From the NCBI RefSeq assembly GCF_040560245.1, contig NZ_JAKMWP010000001.1: a DNA stretch of 64,000 bases, one strand, 5' to 3'. The position numbers and the translations under genes were made by a program. This DNA is from Morganella sibonii. GTDB lineage: Bacteria; Pseudomonadota; Gammaproteobacteria; Enterobacterales; Enterobacteriaceae. Positions 1 through 8,437 of this stretch are shown here, piece after piece; positions within the stretch are counted from its first letter, which is position 1, and each line of letters opens with the position of its first letter. Under the pieces are notes generated by a model. It ran no database searches, was not told the origin of the DNA, and was given only the letters and a program-made list of their open reading frames with translations.

Positions 1-286
1 TGACGGCTTTCGGTGCCAGCTGAAACCAGGTCACGGTATGCAGCAGGGTGCCGGCCAGCGTCAGGATATTGATCAGCACCACCACCGGGTTTTGCAGTAA
101 GTGGACATAACCGGCCCAGTCTGCGGGACCGCCCTTGAGGCAGTAAACGCCGTACATCACCAGCAGGCTGAACCAGAGCTGGACCACTGCGGTGCCTTCC
201 CGCAGCATATAAAAACGGTAAAAACCGAGTTTATTCCACCATGTCGGTGTCATTTCACGCACATAAGGCTTACGTTTGGTCGTCAT
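1..286 (-). CDS. frdC: Fumarate reductase subunit C (membrane anchor), partial
   Basis: FrdC is one of two small membrane subunits that anchor the FrdAB catalytic dimer to the inner membrane and form the menaquinol site. The reading frame starts at an ATG at 286 with an AAGGAAAAGAG ribosome site before it and opens MTTKRKPYVREMTPTWWNKL, closely matching E. coli FrdC. The REGTA stretch near residue 30 carries the conserved glutamate linked to quinol binding, and the first hydrophobic segment follows. The gene runs off the left edge after 95 of roughly 130 codons, so the C-terminal helices and frdD are not visible. It starts 11 bases after frdB ends, which fits co-transcription in frdABCD. Confidence 0.97.
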   Translation of the reverse strand, partial: MTTKRKPYVREMTPTWWNKLGFYRFYMLREGTAVVQLWFSLLVMYGVYCLKGGPADWAGYVHLLQNPVVVLINILTLAGTLLHTVTWFQLAPKAV

Positions 287-297
287 TTCTCTTTTCC

Positions 298-1032
298 TTA
301 TTGTGGTTTCAGACGGGCAATAATGTAATCTTCCGCACTGGCGGCTTTACCCTGCTGAATCGCAGCTGCCGGGTCCACATGTTTCGGACAGACTTCCGAG
401 CAGTAACCCACGAAGGTACAGGTCCATACGCCGTTATCGCCGTTGATTTGTTTCATCCGCTCTTTTTTGCCGTGATCGCGGCTGTCGGTGTTATAGCGCT
501 GCGCCAGTGTCAGCACACCCGGGCCGAGGAATTCCGGATTCAGACCGAACTGCGGACAGGCTGCGTAGCACAGACCGCAGTTGATGCAGCCGGAAAACTG
601 ATGGTACTTCGCCATCTGTCCCGGAGTCTGATTATTCGGGCCTTCGGACGGTTTGCGGTCATTGCCGATAATGTAAGGCTTAATGGCTTCCAGGCTCTCG
701 ATAAAATGCGTCATATCCACAACCAGGTCACGCTCGATCGGGAAGTTGCCGAGTGCCTCAATCTGCATACCCTGCGGGTATTCGCGCAGGAAGGTTTTGC
801 AGGCGAGTTTCGGCACCTTATTGACCATCATGCCGCAGGAGCCGCAGATAGCCATCCGGCATGACCAGCGGTAGGAGAGATCCGGCGCCAGGTTGTCTTT
901 GATATAGCCCAGCGCATCCAGCAGTGACGTCTGCTCATCGTAAGGCACCTGATACGTGACAGCATGCGGCTCGTTATCCGTTTCCGGGTTATAGCGCATC
1001 ACTGACATTTTCAGCATTTTCATCTCAGCCAT
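298..1032 (-). CDS. frdB: Fumarate reductase iron-sulfur subunit
   Basis: FrdB carries electrons from menaquinol at the membrane subunits to the flavin of FrdA. The 244-residue protein has the same length as E. coli FrdB. It shows the [2Fe-2S] cysteines in CRMAICGSCG (around residue 57), then two ferredoxin-like cysteine sets, CINCGLCYAACP (around 148) and CTFVGYCSEVCP (around 204), that bind the [4Fe-4S] and [3Fe-4S] clusters. The start at MAEMKMLKMSV is chosen by alignment with the family; a longer frame to 1092 has no support. It overlaps the end of frdA by 8 bases, a sign of translational coupling. Identification is secure from sequence recall. Confidence 0.98.
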   Translation of the reverse strand: MAEMKMLKMSVMRYNPETDNEPHAVTYQVPYDEQTSLLDALGYIKDNLAPDLSYRWSCRMAICGSCGMMVNKVPKLACKTFLREYPQGMQIEALGNFPIERDLVVDMTHFIESLEAIKPYIIGNDRKPSEGPNNQTPGQMAKYHQFSGCINCGLCYAACPQFGLNPEFLGPGVLTLAQRYNTDSRDHGKKERMKQINGDNGVWTCTFVGYCSEVCPKHVDPAAAIQQGKAASAEDYIIARLKPQ

Positions 1033-2827
1033 TGACGTTTTCCTTCTCTTTTGCCGCCTGTTCAGCCGCCGCCGCTTCACCACCGTAGACACGTTTTGCC
1101 GGGGCGGATTTGGTTATCTTCACATCACTGTATTCCAGATGCGGCGAGCCGTCCGGATTGTGGAAAGCAAGGGTGTGTTTCAGGAAATTGACATCGTCGC
1201 GTTCGGTGCAGCCTTCATCCAGACGCTGATGTGCACCGCGTGATTCTTTACGGTTAAAGGCGGAGTGCGCCATACATTCCGCGACATCCAGACCAAAGCC
1301 CAGCTCAATGGTGTAGAGCAGGTCGGTATTGAAGACAGATGAGCGATCCGTGATTTCAACGCGTTTGAAACGTTCTTTCAGTTCGGCCAGTTTATCGATG
1401 GTTTTCTGCATCAGTTCCGGTGTGCGGTAAATCCCGCAGCCTTCTTCCATTGCCTCACCCATTTCGTCGCGCAGTTTGGCCCAGTTTTCTGTGCCTTTCT
1501 GGTTCATCAGCGCTTTCAGGTTGTTTTCGATATCCGCGGTACGGGCATCGATAGCATTGCTGTTGGCCGCGTGTGTTTCCTGCGCGTGCTTCGCTGCTTC
1601 TTCCCCGGCCAGACGACCGAAGACCACCAGTTCCGCCAGTGAGTTGGAGCCGAGGCGGTTCGCACCGTGCAGACCGACGGAGGAGCACTCACCGACAGCA
1701 AACAGGCCTTTGATACGGGTTTCACAGCGCTGGTCGGTTTCAATCCCGCCCATGGTGTAGTGCGCGGTCGGACGAACCGGGATCGGCTCTTTGACCGGAT
1801 CCACGCCGACATAGGCTTTTGCCAGTTCGCAGATAAACGGCAGGCGTTCCAGCAGTTTTTTCTCGCCCAGATGACGCAGATCCAGATAGACCACATCACC
1901 GCGGCTGGTTTTGATGGTCCGGCCTTTGCGCCACTCGTGCCAGAAAGCCTGGGACACTTTATCGCGCGGGCCGAGTTCCATGTATTTGTTTTCCGGATGA
2001 CCGAGCGGGGTTTCCGGACCCATGCCGTAGTCCTGCAAATAGCGGTAGCCGTCTTTGTTGACCAGAATACCGCCTTCGCCCCGGCAGCCCTCTGTCATCA
2101 GAATACCGGAGCCCGGCAGGCCGGTCGGGTGATACTGAACGAATTCCATATCCCGCAGCGGTACGCCGTGACGGAAAGCCATTCCCATTCCGTCTCCGGT
2201 GACAATCCCGCCGTTGGTGTTATAGCGGTAGACACGACCGGCACCGCCGGTCGCCATAATCACTGAATTGGCGCGGATCTGAACTTTTGTCCCTTCCATC
2301 ATATTGATGGCCACCAGACCGCGCACATGGCCTTCATCCGCAATAATATCGAGGACGAAATGCTCATCGAACCGCTGGATCTGCGGGTATTTCAGAGAGG
2401 TCTGATACAGGGTGTGCAGCATATGAAAACCGGTTTTATCGGCGGCGAACCAGGTCCGCTCGATTTTCATACCACCAAAGCGGCGCACGTTGACAGAGCC
2501 GTCTTCTTTACGGCTCCACGGGCAGCCCCACAGTTCCAGCTGAGTCATTTCTGCCGGACAGTGTTCGACAAAATACTCCACCACATCCTGCTCACATAAC
2601 CAGTCGCCCCCGGACACCGTATCACTGAAATGATAATCATAGGAATCATGGGATTGTGTCACAGCCGCAGAGCCACCTTCTGCGGCCACAGTGTGGCTGC
2701 GCATCGGGTAAACTTTTGAGATCAGAGCAATTTTCAGGTTCGGGTTAGCTTCCGCAGCAGCAATCGCCGCCCGCAGCCCTGCACCGCCTGCTCCGATAAT
2801 TGCGATATCGGCATTAAAGGTTTGCAC
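1025..2827 (-). CDS. frdA: Fumarate reductase flavoprotein subunit
   Basis: FrdA is the cytoplasmic catalytic subunit that reduces fumarate to succinate in anaerobic respiration. The 600-residue protein begins with the dinucleotide fold IIGAGGAGLRAA. It contains the covalent FAD histidine in MRSHTVAAEGG (His45 counting the start residue), the substrate-site motif QYHPTGLPG, and HGANRLGSNSLAE near residue 390. The start is a GTG at 2825-2827, with GGAG about 9 bases upstream; this gives VQTFNADIAIIG, aligning with E. coli MQTFQADLAIVG. It is the first gene of frdABCD and is divergent from glpA, whose product feeds the same quinone pool. I saw no clear FNR box upstream, although the E. coli operon is FNR-activated. 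Confidence 0.98.
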   Translation of the reverse strand: MQTFNADIAIIGAGGAGLRAAIAAAEANPNLKIALISKVYPMRSHTVAAEGGSAAVTQSHDSYDYHFSDTVSGGDWLCEQDVVEYFVEHCPAEMTQLELWGCPWSRKEDGSVNVRRFGGMKIERTWFAADKTGFHMLHTLYQTSLKYPQIQRFDEHFVLDIIADEGHVRGLVAINMMEGTKVQIRANSVIMATGGAGRVYRYNTNGGIVTGDGMGMAFRHGVPLRDMEFVQYHPTGLPGSGILMTEGCRGEGGILVNKDGYRYLQDYGMGPETPLGHPENKYMELGPRDKVSQAFWHEWRKGRTIKTSRGDVVYLDLRHLGEKKLLERLPFICELAKAYVGVDPVKEPIPVRPTAHYTMGGIETDQRCETRIKGLFAVGECSSVGLHGANRLGSNSLAELVVFGRLAGEEAAKHAQETHAANSNAIDARTADIENNLKALMNQKGTENWAKLRDEMGEAMEEGCGIYRTPELMQKTIDKLAELKERFKRVEITDRSSVFNTDLLYTIELGFGLDVAECMAHSAFNRKESRGAHQRLDEGCTERDDVNFLKHTLAFHNPDGSPHLEYSDVKITKSAPAKRVYGGEAAAAEQAAKEKENVNG

Positions 2828-3293
2828 TGTGCTTCTCCATTGTTCAGGTAAATCGAAAGTTAAAATGTAAAAACGAAATCTGAAACAGGTACTCAAAATT
2901 GTTATCAGTAACCGAATCCTTTCAGTTGATAAAAATGCTAATCATTTCCGGTTGCTGATTGGTTATAAAATCACATTCTGTTCAAAGTATAGCGAATAGC
3001 TGATCGTTTAAATTTGATATAACCAAGGGTTTTAAGCGCTAATTTTGCATTTTTGCGGATGAATAACCGGATATTTCAGGTAATCACCTAAGTAATTACT
3101 CGGGTGTAGTTATTTTGTTTTGTTTTGGTTACATAAAATATACAGGGTAAACATATAATTAGCGCTAAAAGCATAGCGCATATCTGCGGCGGGACAATAA
3201 CTAAATCTCAGAGGTGTGAATCAGACAGAAAACCGGCGGAAAATCAGTCGGTTTACGGGTATTTTCTGAGAAAAATACCGGATGTTGCGAATA

Positions 3294-3309
3294 TGTGATA
3301 TCCATCACG
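3294..3309 (+). promoter_or_regulatory. CRP binding site
   Basis: TGTGATATCCATCACG matches the CRP consensus TGTGA-N6-TCACA at 9 of 10 core positions. It lies 124 bases before the glpA start. CRP activation of glp operons is established in E. coli; its use here is inferred. Confidence 0.75.
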
Positions 3310-3353
3310 ACTATGGTTTTTTTCGCTCTTGATAGTGGTTATTTAGTTTCGTT

Positions 3354-3373
3354 TTTGTTCATTATCAATCATG
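3354..3373 (+). promoter_or_regulatory. GlpR operator-like site
   Basis: The 20-mer TTTGTTCATTATCAATCATG matches the GlpR palindrome (WATGTTCGWT-AWCGAACATW) at about 15 of 20 positions. It sits 60 bases before the glpA start, where a repressor of glpABC would be expected. Glycerol-3-phosphate is the known inducer of GlpR. Confidence 0.6.
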
Positions 3374-3432
3374 AAAAGGAAAATAACGGCTAAGCTGTAA
3401 CCATAATAAAGGAAAATGACTGAGAGGAACCC

Positions 3433-5079
3433 ATGTCTGATTCACCTGTCAATGAAGCCGATGTCATTATCATCGGCGGCGGCGCAACCGGAGCCGGGAT
3501 GGCCAGGGATTGTGCCCGGCGCGGTCTGCGCCCTCTGTTGCTGGAACGGTTTGATATCGCGACCGGCGCGACCGGCCGTAATCACGGCCTGCTGCACAGC
3601 GGTGCCCGTTATGCGGTGACTGATCCGGAATCTGCCCGCGAATGTATTTCAGAAAACCGGATTTTGCGGCACGTTGCCCGTCACTGTGTTGAGGAAACAG
3701 ACGGCCTGTTTATCACACTGCCGGAAGATGAGATGGCCTATCAGGCCACTTTTATTGATGCCTGCCGTGCGGCGGGAATTGATACACAGGTAATGTCCCC
3801 GGAGGAGGCGCTGCGTTTTGAGCCGTCTGTAAACCCGGCGCTGTGCGGCGCGGTAAAAGTACCGGACGGCACAGTTGATCCGTTTCGTCTGACTGCTGCC
3901 AATATGCTGGATGCGCGGGAGCACGGCGCACAGGTGCTGACCTATCACGAAGTCACGGATGTGCTGCGTCAGGGTGACCGGGTGATTGGTGTGCAGGTTT
4001 ATGATCACCGTCATCACCGCAGTTATCCGTTGTATGCGCCGGTCGTGGTGAATGCGGCGGGGATCTGGAGTCAGCGCATCGCCGGTTTCGCCGGGGTACA
4101 TATCAGTATGCTGCCTGCCAAAGGTGCACTGCTGATCCTCGGGCACCGCCTTAATCAGCACGTGATCAACCGCTGCCGCAAACCCGGTGATGCGGATATC
4201 CTGGTGCCGGGGGATACCATTTCCCTGATCGGCACGACGTCAGTTCATATTCCTTATGATGATATTGACAATATGATCGTCACAGCGGATGAGGTCGATA
4301 CCCTGATCCGTGAAGGCTCACGACTGGCACCGGCAATGGCGCAGGCGCGTATTCTGCGGGCGTATGCCGGTGTCCGTCCGCTGGTGGCGGCGGATGATGA
4401 TCCGACCGGACGCAGTATCAGCCGCGGGATTGTGCTGCTGGATCATGCGCAGCGTGACGGATTGCACGGCTTTCTCACCATCACCGGCGGCAAGCTGATG
4501 ACATACCGGCTGATGGCGGAGCGGGCAACCGATATGGTGTGCACGAAGCTCGGTATTACCGTGGCGTGCTCCACGGCGGATGTGCCGCTGCCGGGTTCGG
4601 CACATTCGGCGGAACAGACATTGCGTAAAGTGATTTCCCTGCCTGCGCCGCTGCGCGGCTCAGCGGTATACCGCCACGGTGATCGTGCGGCGGAGCTGCC
4701 GCACACCACGCGCCTGGATAAAAGCCTGGTATGTGAATGTGAAGCGGTGACCGCCGGTGAGGTGCGTTATGCCGCGGAAAGCCTGACAGTGAATAACCTG
4801 CTTGATCTGCGCCGCCGCACCCGCGTCGGCATGGGCACCTGCCAGGGGGAACTGTGCGCCTGCCGCGCGGCGGGGCTGCTGACACAGCTGAAAGTCACCA
4901 CGGCGGAAAAATCGGAAGCCGGACTGATGCACTTCCTGAACGAACGCTGGAAAGGTGTGCGTCCGGTGGCATGGGGGAACGCGCTGCGCGAAAGTGAGTT
5001 CACCGGCTGGGTGTATCAGGGATTGTGCGGGCTGGAAAACAGCGGGACAGAAGAACAGGGAGAGCAGCATGAAATATGA
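3433..5079 (+). CDS. glpA: Anaerobic glycerol-3-phosphate dehydrogenase subunit A
   Basis: GlpA is the catalytic FAD subunit of the anaerobic dehydrogenase that oxidises sn-glycerol-3-phosphate to dihydroxyacetone phosphate and passes electrons to menaquinone. The 548-residue protein has the FAD fold VIIIGGGATGAGMARD at residues 11-26, then GATGRNHGLLHSGARY. Near the C-terminus are the BFD-like cysteines CECEAVT and GTCQGELCACRAAG. It is colinear with E. coli GlpA (542 residues). The ATG at 3433 follows GAGGAACCC. It overlaps glpB by 11 bases, so glpABC is a tightly coupled operon. Confidence 0.98.
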   Translation: MSDSPVNEADVIIIGGGATGAGMARDCARRGLRPLLLERFDIATGATGRNHGLLHSGARYAVTDPESARECISENRILRHVARHCVEETDGLFITLPEDEMAYQATFIDACRAAGIDTQVMSPEEALRFEPSVNPALCGAVKVPDGTVDPFRLTAANMLDAREHGAQVLTYHEVTDVLRQGDRVIGVQVYDHRHHRSYPLYAPVVVNAAGIWSQRIAGFAGVHISMLPAKGALLILGHRLNQHVINRCRKPGDADILVPGDTISLIGTTSVHIPYDDIDNMIVTADEVDTLIREGSRLAPAMAQARILRAYAGVRPLVAADDDPTGRSISRGIVLLDHAQRDGLHGFLTITGGKLMTYRLMAERATDMVCTKLGITVACSTADVPLPGSAHSAEQTLRKVISLPAPLRGSAVYRHGDRAAELPHTTRLDKSLVCECEAVTAGEVRYAAESLTVNNLLDLRRRTRVGMGTCQGELCACRAAGLLTQLKVTTAEKSEAGLMHFLNERWKGVRPVAWGNALRESEFTGWVYQGLCGLENSGTEEQGEQHEI

Positions 5080-6355
5080 TGTGGTTATCGCGGGCGGTGG
5101 TCTTGCCGGGCTTTCCTGCGGTGTGAAACTGGCAGAAAGCGGGCTGAGCTGCGCGATTATCAGCGCCGGACAGAGCGCGCTGCATTTTTCATCCGCGTCA
5201 CTGGATCTGCTGTCGGCGCTGCCGGACGGGCAGCAGGTCACGGAACCGCTTTCCGCTCTGGCGGCGCTGGCACATCAGGCGCCTGCGCATCCCTACAGTG
5301 TGATCGGGGAGAGTGCGGTACGCCGGGGTGTATCACAGGCGATGGCGTTATTGCAGCAGGATACCCTGCCGCTGCAGGGATCGGCGGAGCGTAATCACTG
5401 GCGTCTGACCCCGGCCGGGCAGTGGCGGATGAGCTGGCTGACACCGGATGTGGTGCCGGTACTGACCGAAAAAATGACGGAAAACTGGCAACCAGCCGCC
5501 GTTGTCGGTATCACCGGATTTCTTGATTTTCAGGCGGAAATGGCCGCCGCTGCGCTTACCCGTCAGGGGTATCCGGCGAAGGCGTATACCCTGCATCTGC
5601 CGTGCCTGGATAAATTACGCAATAACCCGAGTGAGTTCCGTTCCGTCAATATTGCCCGTGTTCTGGATTTACCGCAAAACCGGCAGGAACTGGCGGATGA
5701 GCTGGCACAGTGCGGGCTCACGGAACAGATCCTGATTTTACCGGCCTGCTTCGGGGCGGAAAACAGTAACGGAGTGACTTTTTTACAGCAGCAGCTGAAT
5801 AAAACAGTTTATCAGTTACCGACGCTGCCGCCGTCACTGTTGGGAATGCGTCTGCATCAGGCTCTGCTGGGCCGCTTCCGCCGGGCGGGCGGATTTGTCA
5901 TGCCGGGGGACAGTGTCATTTCTGTCCGTCGTGACGGTCAGCGTATTACGCATCTGTTTACCCGCAATCACGGTGATATTCCGGTACAGGCAGAGCAGTT
6001 TGTACTGGCCACCGGCAGCTTCTTCAGTAACGGACTGGCGAGTGATATTGACCATATCTATGAGCCGCTGCTCAATCTGCAACTGACAGAGACGCTGCCG
6101 CGCCGGGAGTGGACATCCGCGGATCTGTTTGCCCGTCAGCGTTATCTGGAAGCCGGGGTGGCAACAGATGCGCATCTGCATCCGGCGGATGCGCAGGGTG
6201 CCATCACCAATCTCCGTGCTGTCGGTGCGGTGCTGGGCGGGTATAACCCGTTACAGGAGGGTTGCGGTGCGGGTGTTTCCCTTGTCACCGCGATGTATGC
6301 GGCTGAACAGATTCTGGCGCAGATTGGCGCGGCGGTAACGGAGGAACAGGTATGA
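5069..6355 (+). CDS. glpB: Anaerobic glycerol-3-phosphate dehydrogenase subunit B
   Basis: GlpB is the second flavoprotein subunit of the anaerobic glycerol-3-phosphate dehydrogenase and is thought to move electrons from GlpA toward the membrane-associated GlpC. The 428-residue protein opens MKYDVVIAGGGLAGLSCGVK, a dinucleotide-binding fold, and ends with a second FAD contact region (GAVLGGYNPLQEGCGAGVSL). E. coli GlpB has 419 residues. The chosen ATG at 5069 has AGGGAGAGCAGC in front of it and lies inside the end of glpA. The stop overlaps the glpC start as ATGA. A longer frame upstream to 4955 lies within glpA and is not credible. Confidence 0.97.
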   Translation: MKYDVVIAGGGLAGLSCGVKLAESGLSCAIISAGQSALHFSSASLDLLSALPDGQQVTEPLSALAALAHQAPAHPYSVIGESAVRRGVSQAMALLQQDTLPLQGSAERNHWRLTPAGQWRMSWLTPDVVPVLTEKMTENWQPAAVVGITGFLDFQAEMAAAALTRQGYPAKAYTLHLPCLDKLRNNPSEFRSVNIARVLDLPQNRQELADELAQCGLTEQILILPACFGAENSNGVTFLQQQLNKTVYQLPTLPPSLLGMRLHQALLGRFRRAGGFVMPGDSVISVRRDGQRITHLFTRNHGDIPVQAEQFVLATGSFFSNGLASDIDHIYEPLLNLQLTETLPRREWTSADLFARQRYLEAGVATDAHLHPADAQGAITNLRAVGAVLGGYNPLQEGCGAGVSLVTAMYAAEQILAQIGAAVTEEQV

Positions 6356-7548
6356 GTACGGGACAAACTCAGTTCGAGAATTGTATCAAATGCACCGTCT
6401 GCACAACGTATTGTCCGGTGGCGAAAGTGAATCCGGATTATCCGGGGCCGAAACAGGCGGGGCCGGACGGTGAACGGCTGCGCCTGAAAGACGCCATGCT
6501 GTATGATGACGCACTCACGCTCTGCACCAACTGCAAACGCTGTGAAGTGGCATGTCCGTCAGATGTCCGCATCGGGGATATTATTGCCCGTGCCAAACTG
6601 ACGTATCACCCGTCACGGCCGAAGATCCGCGATGCGATCCTGAGCCATACTGATCTGATGGGATCACTTTCCTCGCCGTTTGCGCCGGTGGTCAATACTA
6701 TCACCGGTCTGAAACCGGTACGTAAACTGCTGGATACCGCCCTGAAAATTGATCACCGCCGTGAGCTGCCGAAATACTCTTTCGGCACATTCCGCCGCTG
6801 GTATAAAAAACAGCAGGAAAAACAGGCGGATTTCGGCGAACAGGTCGCGTATTTTCATGGTTGTTATGTGAATTATAACCATCCTCAGCTCGGCAAAGAT
6901 GTGATTAAGGTGTTTAACAGTATGGGGATCGGGGTGCAGCTGCTGGAACGGGAAAAATGCTGCGGTGTGGCGCTGATCGCCAACGGTTTTGCAAAGCAGG
7001 CGAAAAAACAGGCCGCAGTGAATGTGGAGTCCCTCACCAAAGCCATTGTTGAACAGAATATGCCGGTGATTGCGACATCTTCCACCTGCGCCTTTACCCT
7101 GCGGGATGAATATCCGCATATCCTGGATGTGGATACCGCACCGCTGCGCGATAACATTGAGCTGGTGACGCGCTATCTTTACCGGCTGATGCAGGACGGG
7201 CGCAAACCGGCGCTGAAGCATACGCCGCTGAAAGTCGGTTATCACACGCCGTGTCATATGGAAAAAATGGGCTGGACGGCGTATTCCCTTGAACTTATCC
7301 GCGCCATTCCCGGAGTGGAGCTGATTGTGCTCGATTCACAGTGCTGCGGCATCGCCGGGACTTACGGATTTAAAAAGGAAAATTACGAAACATCACAGGC
7401 GATTGGTTCTCCGCTGTTCCGTCAGATAGAAGAAAGCGGGATTGATCTGGTGATCAGTGACTGCGAAACCTGCAAATGGCAGATTGAGATGTCGACCAGC
7501 AAAAAATGTGAGCATCCGATATCTCTGCTGGCGCGGGCGCTTGCGTAA
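6352..7548 (+). CDS. glpC: Anaerobic glycerol-3-phosphate dehydrogenase subunit C
   Basis: GlpC anchors the GlpAB dimer to the membrane and relays electrons to the quinone pool. The 398-residue protein (396 in E. coli) carries two [4Fe-4S] ferredoxin motifs, CIKCTVCTTYCP (residues 11-22) and CTNCKRCEVACP (about 60-71). Two cysteine-rich CCG domains follow, with EKCCGVALIANG and SQCCGIAGTYGFK. The start overlaps the glpB stop by four bases (ATGA). A hairpin followed by seven T residues lies directly downstream, so the operon ends here. Confidence 0.98.
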   Translation: MSTGQTQFENCIKCTVCTTYCPVAKVNPDYPGPKQAGPDGERLRLKDAMLYDDALTLCTNCKRCEVACPSDVRIGDIIARAKLTYHPSRPKIRDAILSHTDLMGSLSSPFAPVVNTITGLKPVRKLLDTALKIDHRRELPKYSFGTFRRWYKKQQEKQADFGEQVAYFHGCYVNYNHPQLGKDVIKVFNSMGIGVQLLEREKCCGVALIANGFAKQAKKQAAVNVESLTKAIVEQNMPVIATSSTCAFTLRDEYPHILDVDTAPLRDNIELVTRYLYRLMQDGRKPALKHTPLKVGYHTPCHMEKMGWTAYSLELIRAIPGVELIVLDSQCCGIAGTYGFKKENYETSQAIGSPLFRQIEESGIDLVISDCETCKWQIEMSTSKKCEHPISLLARALA

Positions 7549-7564
7549 AATAAGGTATTACAGC

Positions 7565-7587
7565 AACCGGCTCCGGCCGGTTTTTTT
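7565..7587 (+). terminator. Rho-independent terminator of glpABC
   Basis: AACCGG and CCGGTT form a 6-bp stem around a CTCCGG loop, followed by a run of T residues, 16 bases after the glpC stop codon. Confidence 0.8.
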
Positions 7588-7695
7588 ATATACAGAATAC
7601 CAGGGTACAAACCGCATTTTCTATTCAGTCTCCTCTTCTGCCCGGTGCTAGCATTGCGGCGAATTTTAAAGAATCATTAACATGTTGAGAGAAGA

Positions 7696-8364
7696 ATGAA
7701 TAATTTCGCATCACATTCAGTCACTAACTATATTATTGCTGTATCAATGGTATTCCTGCTTTCTGCCTGTTCAAGCCGTCTGCCCGATACGACTGAACAG
7801 TCTGATTTTCTGAGTGACTATCAGCGTCTGACAGAAACCGACACTGCTTCCGGTCAGATCATTAAATCCTGGATATCTGACGATTTCACCGCAGAAAGCC
7901 CGAAAACAAAGCTGATCTTCACACCGGTTGTTTTTAAACCACTGCATGAAGATAACAAAATGGGCAAACAGTTTATGACGGTTCTGCTCAGTTACACCAA
8001 TCAGCAGATTAAAAGTGAACTGGCAAAACGGTATAAGCTGACGGAAACCGCGGCACCGGGTGTGCTGCGTTTTGAGGGTGTGGTGACCGCGGTTAAAGTG
8101 ACCAATAAAGATTTCAAACCGTATGAGGTATTACCGGTGATGCTGATTGTTGCCGGAACACAACTGGCTATCGGTAACCGGGATGCGGATACTTCTGTCT
8201 ATTTTGAATGGAAAATAACAGATTCAGTATCGAAAAAACCGTATCTTGAAGCGATCCGGAAAAATAAAGGTGAGCAGATGAGCAATAAAGACCAGGCAAT
8301 CACACTGGAAGAACTGAAAGCTGCGGTTGATACCATCGCTGCCGAAGTGCTTCCGGCGGCATAA
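7696..8364 (+). CDS. DUF3313-type outer membrane lipoprotein
   Basis: The 222-residue protein has a hydrophobic N-terminus and a lipobox LLSAC (cysteine 25), so it is predicted to be exported and lipidated. The segment SDFLSDYQRLTETD just after the lipobox resembles the opening of DUF3313 lipoproteins, whose function is unknown. The ATG follows TGAGAGAAGA. It stands alone between the glpC terminator and the convergent gldA and shows no operon link. Export and lipidation are read from the sequence; the family assignment is from recall, and no function should be inferred from the neighbours. Confidence 0.8.
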   Translation: MNNFASHSVTNYIIAVSMVFLLSACSSRLPDTTEQSDFLSDYQRLTETDTASGQIIKSWISDDFTAESPKTKLIFTPVVFKPLHEDNKMGKQFMTVLLSYTNQQIKSELAKRYKLTETAAPGVLRFEGVVTAVKVTNKDFKPYEVLPVMLIVAGTQLAIGNRDADTSVYFEWKITDSVSKKPYLEAIRKNKGEQMSNKDQAITLEELKAAVDTIAAEVLPAA

Positions 8365-8390
8365 TAAGCACCGGTGGCGGATTACAGACA

Positions 8391-8417
8391 GTAACGCCCG
8401 GTTATCCCGGGCGTTAC
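8391..8417. terminator. Hairpin between convergent genes, possible bidirectional terminator
   Basis: GTAACGCCCGG and CCGGGCGTTAC form an 11-bp perfect stem with a TTATC loop between the lipoprotein gene and gldA, which converge here. There is no clear T-run on either side, so a terminator role is likely but not certain. Confidence 0.55.
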
Positions 8418-8437
8418 AGAACAGCATATCAAGCAGA

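Larger units (their letters stand above)
2828..3432. other. Divergent frdA-glpA control region
   Basis: This 605-base stretch holds no gene. It is AT-rich and separates the divergent frd and glp operons. Visible elements are a CRP-type site (3294-3309), a GlpR-like operator (3354-3373), a 10-bp palindrome AGTAATTACT (3091-3100), and two inverted copies of an AATTAGCGCT-like motif (3030-3046 and 3155-3170). Bidirectional control is inferred from position only. Confidence 0.7.

Noticed and set aside
2828..3432. FNR box upstream of frdA
   Set aside because: Looked for TTGAT-N4-ATCAA on both strands; only half-sites with poor partners were seen, so none is reported.
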